A DNA stretch of 21,037 nt from the IMG/VR virus record IMGVR_UViG_3300025131_000514, positions 1 to 21,037 of that record; one strand, written 5' to 3'. Below the pieces are notes generated by a model, which had not been told where the DNA came from, did no database searches, and saw only the letters and a list, made by a program, of their open reading frames with translations. The first letter of the stretch is position 1, and every line of letters starts with the position of its first letter. This document shows positions 14,791 through 21,037 of the stretch, in pieces. Position numbers and translations under genes: made by a program. This DNA comes from a virus.

Positions 14791-17280
14791 ATGATTGATC
14801 GTCGGTATCCGATACAGACCGTTTTAGCGAACCGTAAGATGTTTGCTGGTGGCGGAGTGGTTTCACCACAACAGACGGCCGCTCCTGTTCAACCGTCCAT
14901 GGGCATTTTATCGTCTTCCGTTCCTCTCATGGAAGCGGTGGCGGCGGATGCCGTTAATCCCGCTGGTGGCAGCACGATGGTCGAAGCAGCGGAGTTTAGT
15001 AACGGTGGTGCTGTTCAGATTCCCAAATGGAATCCTTCCGGTCCCTCTACTCAATATTTCACGATGCCTAATGGCGATGTAGTGGAGATACCTAAACCCG
15101 CACAGGTAACGCAGTCCCGCGCTGGAGCGGTTGAACCAATAGAGGATATTACAGGTTCTGAAGGCCTTATTTCACAAATTGTGTCAGGATTGACTCCAAG
15201 AGGAATGGACCCTAGGTCTGGGGAACGCACACGGATCGGACCGGGCGCCGACCCAGAAGCACTTAAACGAAGGGCGGGAAGTTATAACACCGCTTCGGAA
15301 GTGTTTCCTGACGAGGCAAAACTAACGGGCGGCGTTCTTGACTCAAAAACAGCAACAAGCGGTCCTTGGTGGGCACCGGGTTCAGGGCAAAGGATGCAAG
15401 GGCCTGGTTCTTTGTTAGAAGATGCTGCCAAGGTTCCGTACAATGTTGCGGATTCTATATTGAGAGAAGCGGGGCAGTTAACAGGCAGAGCAAGAGATAC
15501 CTTTGTAGATCTTTGGAACACTGTATCTATACAACACCCCGATGAGGTTGGTAACTTGAAGTTTGCTGAACAGCAGTTTGCGATAGGGGAAGCCCTTAGA
15601 CGCCGACCGACTGTTTCAGGGGTTTCTGACCAAGAGATTTTGGATCGAATTAGCGACACCAGTAAAAAGGCGTTGCAGGCTGACCCACAGGTAAGCGGCG
15701 AAGTACTTTCGGAGGTGTTGTCTAAGGATTTAATTGAGACTTATGAAACCCCCTATCGCCAAGCCACGGAAGGTTTTGGTGGACGTGTGGCGAGTGGAGA
15801 ACCACCTGACACCAGCGGCGAAGACATTACTTCTGCGGAAATTGAAGCAATGGATTTAGACAAGCCGGGTTTACTCGGTTTAGCCGCTGATTTCTCAGAT
15901 GTTGTTACAGGGAAATCTGCGGAAAAAATATTAAAAGAACAAAACGCCGTTGTTGAAGGCGCGCAAGAAACTGTGGGCTCCACAAGTGATTCTGGTCCGT
16001 CCGATGATGCTTTTGACCGGGCTGAAATTGATGCGGAAGACGCAAGCGATGCACCGGGGTCAGGACAGAGGTCTATAGAAGCCTTACTCGCTGCTGGTTT
16101 TGATGATGTTGTCAAAGAAGCGGAAACACCTGACGAAACCAAAAAGGGAATGAGCGACTACTTTAAAAGATTTAAGGATGCTATGGGGTCGGAATACAAG
16201 GGAATGTCCGATTCCGAAAAGGGTTACGCCATAATGGAAGCGGGTTTAAAAATTATGGCGGGGCAAAGCCCCTACGCTCTTGTCAACATTGCCGAAGGTC
16301 TGAAAGGCCTTGGTCCGCAGTTTGCAAAGGACGCTAAAGAAAAACGAATGTGGGACCGTCAGGTTAATTTGTCAGCGGCCAAATATGCACTCGCGGCGGT
16401 TGATAAAGATACGGAACGGTTGAGAGCTTTTGCGGAAAAAGAAAGAGATTTAATAAGCGTCATGAACCCTAAGACGGGGGACTTGAAGACCGTTACAAAA
16501 GCAGATTTACGGGCCGGAAATATACCCAAAGGATATTTGCCTACAAGCGATCCTTTCAAAAACTGGATTTCTGGGGTAAAAGCTACAAAACAGTTAATTG
16601 AGGCCCAAGCTAAACTTGCTGGTGAAGGGCAAATAACTTCTAAATGGCTTAAAGTAGGGGACGACTATGCGAGTAACGCTCAAAAAGTTTTAGATTCTGT
16701 GCAAAGTAAAACGTTACTGGGGCCTGCTGTAGAAATTTTGTTTCGCGAAAATCAACCAGTAACGGGCATCAGAGGCGTGATTGGCCAAAGTTGGAATAGG
16801 TTCTCAAACGCGTTTGGTTTTACCGACAATAAATCAATATTAAAAAAAGAAGGAGAAGACAAAGAGAAGTACATCAGTCGCGTTCAAGCGGTCATTGCAA
16901 AGAAAATTACCGCTATTTTAGGTGAATCTAACCGCACTATATCTACGCCAGATAGAACCAGAGCGGATCAAATTGCAGGTGTGTTTGCAGATTATTTGTG
17001 GGCTCCCATGGGTGCTGATGTTGATATTTTAAGAGACAAAGTAACAGTGTTGTGGCAAACGCTGGAAAACGACGAAAGACAGGGGTTGGCTAGAATGAAG
17101 TTTGCGGAAGATTCCGTGGGGACTTTGACCGTGCCTGGTGGCGGAAGATTTTTTAGAGATGTTCTACGAGAGCAACGAAAATCTATTTTAAGGAAGTGGG
17201 ATCCTAGTGCTAGTCCGGGAAGAGTTCGTAAGTTGTCTGATTTTGGGTACAACATTGAAAAAGGAACTTGGTCTAAATGA
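14791..17280 (+). CDS. Large internal virion protein
   Basis: 829 residues, two bases after the previous stop. The N-terminus (MIDRRYPIQTVLANRKMFAG, then FSNGGAVQIPKW) is of a kind seen in marine phage internal proteins. Residues about 60-460 are acidic and of low complexity. Residues about 464-535 form a helical segment (EYKGMSDSEKGYAIMEAGLK, then GQSPYALVNIAEGLKGLG, then KEKRMWDRQ) that I recall as a recurring block in marine phage virion proteins. Near 705-735 is ITAILGESNRTISTPDRTRA, another recurring block. No transglycosylase, peptidase or membrane motif is seen. It likely forms part of the ejected conduit or internal core. Its TGA overlaps the next ATG (ATGA), so the two are probably made in a fixed ratio. 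Confidence 0.6.
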   Translation: MIDRRYPIQTVLANRKMFAGGGVVSPQQTAAPVQPSMGILSSSVPLMEAVAADAVNPAGGSTMVEAAEFSNGGAVQIPKWNPSGPSTQYFTMPNGDVVEIPKPAQVTQSRAGAVEPIEDITGSEGLISQIVSGLTPRGMDPRSGERTRIGPGADPEALKRRAGSYNTASEVFPDEAKLTGGVLDSKTATSGPWWAPGSGQRMQGPGSLLEDAAKVPYNVADSILREAGQLTGRARDTFVDLWNTVSIQHPDEVGNLKFAEQQFAIGEALRRRPTVSGVSDQEILDRISDTSKKALQADPQVSGEVLSEVLSKDLIETYETPYRQATEGFGGRVASGEPPDTSGEDITSAEIEAMDLDKPGLLGLAADFSDVVTGKSAEKILKEQNAVVEGAQETVGSTSDSGPSDDAFDRAEIDAEDASDAPGSGQRSIEALLAAGFDDVVKEAETPDETKKGMSDYFKRFKDAMGSEYKGMSDSEKGYAIMEAGLKIMAGQSPYALVNIAEGLKGLGPQFAKDAKEKRMWDRQVNLSAAKYALAAVDKDTERLRAFAEKERDLISVMNPKTGDLKTVTKADLRAGNIPKGYLPTSDPFKNWISGVKATKQLIEAQAKLAGEGQITSKWLKVGDDYASNAQKVLDSVQSKTLLGPAVEILFRENQPVTGIRGVIGQSWNRFSNAFGFTDNKSILKKEGEDKEKYISRVQAVIAKKITAILGESNRTISTPDRTRADQIAGVFADYLWAPMGADVDILRDKVTVLWQTLENDERQGLARMKFAEDSVGTLTVPGGGRFFRDVLREQRKSILRKWDPSASPGRVRKLSDFGYNIEKGTWSK

Positions 17281-20200
17281 CCCAAATAGAATTTCCATCG
17301 GGCGACGTTGTCGATTTTGAAGACGCCAACGAGCAACAAATAAAGGATGCTGTTGACGGTCTTCGAGAACGAAACCCAGAATTATTTGTTGAAAAAACTT
17401 TTGATTACGGAACGGCGTCTTTTGACGAAATTGTGGCCCGTGCCCGTGGGGAACAATCGGGTTTGACCGGAGGAGACCCGTCAACGTCCGAACCTTCTTT
17501 CTCACCCACTATTGAGGGTCAGGTTACCGATTACAACACTCGTTGGGAGTTTGGTAAAAAAGATACGGTTGAGGAAGAAGAAAAGTTTTTAACTGAGAAG
17601 TACGGACCAGACTCTTTCGGCAGAGATGACAGCGGTAATTACTTTCTTAAACTAGACAATATTTCCCCCGAAATTAAAGCTAACAACAATTTAGCGAACT
17701 CTGGAACCATGTGGTTCAACCGACCGGGGGGTGGTTTCCTTGGATTGTTTGACGCGCCAGATGTTGTTGAGTTTTTAGGAAAGTACCGGGGGGAATTGAT
17801 TGGTGCTACTGGTGCCGCCATGGCGGCATCTGGTCTTGGTCTGATCCCAGGATCGATCCTAATAGGTCTTGGAGCGGGTCTCGGTAAGGGGGCGGATGAG
17901 TACTTAGAAACTCGAGAAGGTTCTCAATTACAATCGGCTGATGAAATATACGGTGATGTAGCTACAGCGGCGGCGTTTAACGCAGGGGGTAACCTCCTTA
18001 TCGGCGGCGTGCTTAAAGGCCTTGGTCGGATAATTAAAGGACCCGGCAACCCTGACGCTCAAGTTATTTCAGACCTTATGGATCAGGGCCTAACAGCAGG
18101 GCAGGCAAAAGCGGCAGCTGTGCAACTGCAACGAACTTCCACTAGAGAAGCCATGGAAGAAGGTTTGAGGCCCACTATTCTCGATGCTACGGGAAAGGCT
18201 GTTTTGGGTAGAATGCAGGCTATTCATGAAGGGATTTTTCCTAACAGAGCGGCCGCCCGTTCAAACCGTAAATATGTTGAAGACTTGTTAAATAAATACA
18301 GAAATGGTGAGTTGAGCGGGGACGCTTTGGGCGAAGCCCTTGATCAAAACGCCAAAAACATTACCAACATGCTGGCGCAAGCAATGAAAGATCCTGATGA
18401 TGCTGTGAGGTTGGCTAACCAGCATCTTCGTAAAGTTATAGACGAAGAAATAGCTTTGCTGAAAAAGTTGTACACGCCAGGAGACGAAACTGCCGCAGCC
18501 TTTCAAAACGAAGTAACTCGTATGGTTCGCCTGTGGCAGAACAATAACAAACAGCTATACGGCAATGCGTCAGAAGCGCTTGGAGAAAACAAGCTTTTTA
18601 AATCTTCAGATTTACAAGCCGTTGTAAAAAGACAACTCAAGCAACCTTTGGCTGAAGAATCTGGATTAAAAAACAATCCAGTGTACAAGTATATTTTAGG
18701 GAAGACTGACGACTACACTTTGAAAGAGCTCCAGACGCTTCGTACTGCGGTAAACAATTCTCGTAGTAGTAGCTTGGTTGGTGACGTTGGGGATTTTGAA
18801 TTAAAAGAATTGGCCGATACGTTGGACAATATGTTTTCGGCCGCGAACAAAGATGTAATGGAAAGAGTAAGTGTCGTCAGGTCTATCTTAAACACTTCAC
18901 CAAATGCTGTGCCGCAATATCGCGATCTCGGACCTTTCGTAAACATTCCCCAAGGGAAAAACCCCGGAATGTTTTTAAGTAGGCAGGAAGCTGAACAAAC
19001 CTTAAAAACTTTAGACGACGGCTTTCGTCTTTTAAAAGAAGCCGATGCACATTACGCAAAAGGCGCTGAATCATTTAAAACAGGCGCCTTGAACATGCTT
19101 AATCGTAACGTCAAAGATGGGTACTTCGCAGATTTAAACTCAGTGGTGGAGACCGTTGTACAAAACGGCAAGCCAGAACTTCTTAAAAAATATTTAAAAG
19201 CCGTAACGCCCGAAGAGTCTGTTCGTGGAACCCTTCAATCTGTTCCGGAAACTCAATGGTTGTTGATGGCTGACGCAGCGAAAAAGAATAACATTGAGGA
19301 AATAAACAGACTTCTTCAAAACAATTTTCCAGCACTAGCGGCTAACTTTGGCGATGCTAAGGCAAAAGCTTTAAGGAAAATTGGTTTAAGTTTTAAGCCC
19401 GAAAAGTTTTTAGAAACTCTTGGCCCTTGGGACCCTTATCGAAACAGTGTCTTAAATGACTTAGCTGAGACGTTTACTTTACACGCGGCAGACTCCGCAG
19501 CGGCGGCATCCGGCAGACTTCATAAAGATGTAAGTCGTCAGATGCTGGCAAAATCATGGATGAAGACAGCTTGGCAAAAATCCAACGATATGGATGTGTT
19601 CGACCCGGTAAAGTTTCGGCGGCAGTTTGACGACTTAGGCAAGGAAGTCCAGCAAGAACTTTTTGGGGAATCTGAAGCCCGAAGATTGAACAGCGTTTTA
19701 AAAGATTTTGCCTTGGTTGCCCGAGACAGAGTTAAGGGTGGTTTAAGATTTCAGAACGCTGATACCAACACCATTATTAACTCCAACATGCGTAACATTG
19801 TGTCCAACCTTCAAGACGACGTTGCTGAAGCGCAAGCACAAAGTACAAGTGCATTATTCCAAGCAATCAAGTCTGGTAGGGTTGATGACGCTGACACTTT
19901 AATCCAAGCGGCGGTAAAAGATCCTCGTTTGCTGGATGATCTTGTTTCCAAGGTTCCTGACGCTGTGCTTAACCAACCATATGGTTTACGGGACGCTGCG
20001 ATGTCTCGTGTTATTCGTGAGGCTTTTCCAGATGGGGTTACGGAGGAAGCCGTAATAAACGGGGCATGGCAAAACGGTATGCGGGCTGCGTTAGAAAACA
20101 TGAACCAGCGTGGTTCTTTAAACAAGATATTGGGACCAGAGACGGTACAGGATCTTTTAAAACTAACGAAGCTGCCTGTTGGGGATCGATCCCTCCGCGG

Positions 20201-20777
20201 GAAAGGCGGCCTTGCTTCATCAGCCTATGCTGCGGGCATAGGCATGAGAATATTAGCGGAACCTGTGTCAGGTATTGCTTCGGTAGCCAGTATCTATGCC
20301 AGTGGGCGAATCTTGCGTAGCAAACGCTTCCTAAAATTAATGACAAGCCCAAGCATTAGAGCAACGGATTTAAAGGCTGGTATCCGCGCTCTTACAGATG
20401 ACATCTTGGCGAAGGCGCGAGCAGACGGTGTTAATCTTACTAGAAAGCAGGCGAACGACGCCGCTAAAAAACAGTTGGGGAATTTAAGCGTTTTTCGACG
20501 CAGGCTTAGAGAAATCGCTGGGACAGAAGCACGGGTAATTGGTTTAACCAAAGCTTCCGAAAGTCTTGATCCGGATACCCGTGAAGGTATTCGCCAAAAT
20601 GTATCGCAAGCGGTAGACGTTGCCCGGCCAATGGTCCAAAACCTACAGCAGCAATTGCCCGAAATTCCCGCAGCCGCGGCCCAAGCGCAGCAAGCCGTGG
20701 ACCCACTTCGCCAAGCTATGCGTGAGCAGATGGACCCACGCGTACAGGCCCGACAGGACTTGGTAGGCGGTCGATAA
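17277..20777 (+). CDS. Very large internal virion / DNA-ejection protein
   Basis: 1166 residues, the largest product here, starting four bases inside the previous gene. The N-terminal block (QIEFPSGDVVDFEDANEQQI) is a short acidic motif that I recall at the start of other large internal proteins. Residues about 172-204 are hydrophobic and Gly-rich (LIGATGAAMAASGLGLIPGS), and 235-260 again (AAFNAGGNLLIGGVLKGLG). The body is helical and charged. A third hydrophobic stretch lies near 977-1012 (SAYAAGIGMRILAEPVSGIA). This spacing of membrane-prone segments in a giant helical protein resembles the largest podovirus ejection proteins. No lytic transglycosylase signature was found by eye. It ends in a Gln/Ala/Pro-rich tail. 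Confidence 0.65.
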   Translation: MTQIEFPSGDVVDFEDANEQQIKDAVDGLRERNPELFVEKTFDYGTASFDEIVARARGEQSGLTGGDPSTSEPSFSPTIEGQVTDYNTRWEFGKKDTVEEEEKFLTEKYGPDSFGRDDSGNYFLKLDNISPEIKANNNLANSGTMWFNRPGGGFLGLFDAPDVVEFLGKYRGELIGATGAAMAASGLGLIPGSILIGLGAGLGKGADEYLETREGSQLQSADEIYGDVATAAAFNAGGNLLIGGVLKGLGRIIKGPGNPDAQVISDLMDQGLTAGQAKAAAVQLQRTSTREAMEEGLRPTILDATGKAVLGRMQAIHEGIFPNRAAARSNRKYVEDLLNKYRNGELSGDALGEALDQNAKNITNMLAQAMKDPDDAVRLANQHLRKVIDEEIALLKKLYTPGDETAAAFQNEVTRMVRLWQNNNKQLYGNASEALGENKLFKSSDLQAVVKRQLKQPLAEESGLKNNPVYKYILGKTDDYTLKELQTLRTAVNNSRSSSLVGDVGDFELKELADTLDNMFSAANKDVMERVSVVRSILNTSPNAVPQYRDLGPFVNIPQGKNPGMFLSRQEAEQTLKTLDDGFRLLKEADAHYAKGAESFKTGALNMLNRNVKDGYFADLNSVVETVVQNGKPELLKKYLKAVTPEESVRGTLQSVPETQWLLMADAAKKNNIEEINRLLQNNFPALAANFGDAKAKALRKIGLSFKPEKFLETLGPWDPYRNSVLNDLAETFTLHAADSAAAASGRLHKDVSRQMLAKSWMKTAWQKSNDMDVFDPVKFRRQFDDLGKEVQQELFGESEARRLNSVLKDFALVARDRVKGGLRFQNADTNTIINSNMRNIVSNLQDDVAEAQAQSTSALFQAIKSGRVDDADTLIQAAVKDPRLLDDLVSKVPDAVLNQPYGLRDAAMSRVIREAFPDGVTEEAVINGAWQNGMRAALENMNQRGSLNKILGPETVQDLLKLTKLPVGDRSLRGKGGLASSAYAAGIGMRILAEPVSGIASVASIYASGRILRSKRFLKLMTSPSIRATDLKAGIRALTDDILAKARADGVNLTRKQANDAAKKQLGNLSVFRRRLREIAGTEARVIGLTKASESLDPDTREGIRQNVSQAVDVARPMVQNLQQQLPEIPAAAAQAQQAVDPLRQAMREQMDPRVQARQDLVGGR

Positions 20778-21037
20778 TGCAACTCTCGGAACACTTCAGC
20801 CTGGCAGAATTAATTAAGTCGGATACGGCCGCTCGTCTGGGCATTAACAATGAACCGCGGGCCTTGGTCATTGAAAAACTGGCCTTGGTCTGTGAGAACA
20901 TTCTCGAGCCGGTTCGCAACCACTACGGTGTTCCGTTTTCCCCTAGCAGTGGTTTTCGCTGCTTGGCCCTTAACAGGGAGATCGGATCCTCTGACAAGTC
21001 GCAGCATGTAGAGGGTGAGGCGGTAGACTTTGAGGTT
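20777..21037 (+). CDS. M15-family peptidase, N-terminal part (endolysin or wall peptidase)
   Basis: The first 87 residues are present; the gene runs off the window. ATG 20777 overlaps the previous TAA. The sequence fits the Peptidase_M15_3 family: LSEHFSLAELIKSDTAARLG at the start, ENILEPVRNHYGVPFSPSSG, then SGFRC at 59-63 and SQHVEGEAVDFEV at 75-87. The zinc ligands expected from the HxxGxAxDF motif, His77 and Asp84, are both visible; the third ligand, usually a His further on, lies outside the window. These enzymes cut D-amino-acid peptide bonds in peptidoglycan. It could serve lysis at the end of infection or local wall digestion at entry. Confidence 0.85.
   Translation, partial: MQLSEHFSLAELIKSDTAARLGINNEPRALVIEKLALVCENILEPVRNHYGVPFSPSSGFRCLALNREIGSSDKSQHVEGEAVDFEV

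Noticed and set aside
17277-20777. Transglycosylase domain in the largest ejection protein
   Set aside because: I looked for the usual Glu with following Ser/Gly-Leu-Gln-type signature and did not find it. A remote version cannot be excluded without a profile search.
1-21037. tRNA genes, integrase or attachment site, insertion sequences, toxin-antitoxin or defence genes
   Set aside because: No cloverleaf-like segment, transposase or recombinase protein, or terminal inverted repeats were seen; all space is taken by virion-type genes, and only two gaps exceed 40 bases by much (173-320 and 879-924).

Overview
The window looks like the virion-structure region of a tailed dsDNA phage (podovirus type), most likely a marine phage of a Gram-negative host. 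Every credible gene is on the + strand. Genes are packed end to start, many sharing a TAATG or ATGA stop/start overlap. The proteins are recognisable as capsid, head-tail neck, fibre, internal virion (ejection) and peptidoglycan peptidase types. No tape measure, sheath or long-tail tube genes lie between capsid and fibres, which argues for a short tail. The marine assignment rests on remembered resemblance of several proteins to marine phage proteins, not on a search. The host cannot be named from this window, and nothing here indicates integration (no integrase, repressor or tRNA).

Layout. Bases 2-172 are the C-terminal end of a probable major capsid protein, closed by a strong intrinsic terminator (180-212). 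Bases 321-1329 hold two small structural proteins of unknown role, separated by a G/C hairpin. Bases 1339-3401 are the neck: a P22 gp4-like head-tail adaptor, a small conserved protein, and an adaptor-like protein. Bases 3404-4772 are three small proteins, the last built of seven short repeats. Bases 4782-8776 are the adhesion block: a repeat-rich fibre, a LamG + SPRY protein, and a fibre-assembly-like protein. Bases 8820-8987 encode a short holin-like membrane protein. Bases 8988-11267 encode a P22 gp10-like tail-hub or DNA-stabilisation protein, followed by two small proteins (11267-11754). Bases 11754-20777 are four large internal or ejection-type proteins, and 20777-21037 is the start of an M15-family peptidase cut by the window end.

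How the parts fit. The capsid end, gp4-like and gp10-like proteins would form the head and neck. The fibre and LamG/SPRY proteins would contact the cell surface. The glycine/alanine/glutamine-rich and membrane-active proteins would leave the virion and form the DNA conduit through the envelope. The small membrane protein and the M15 peptidase would act in lysis or wall penetration. I found no CRISPR array, tRNA, insertion sequence or new defence system. The points worth a second look are modular insertions in neck proteins, the repeat protein, the eukaryote-like SPRY module, the split lysis genes and the membrane-active segments in the ejection proteins.
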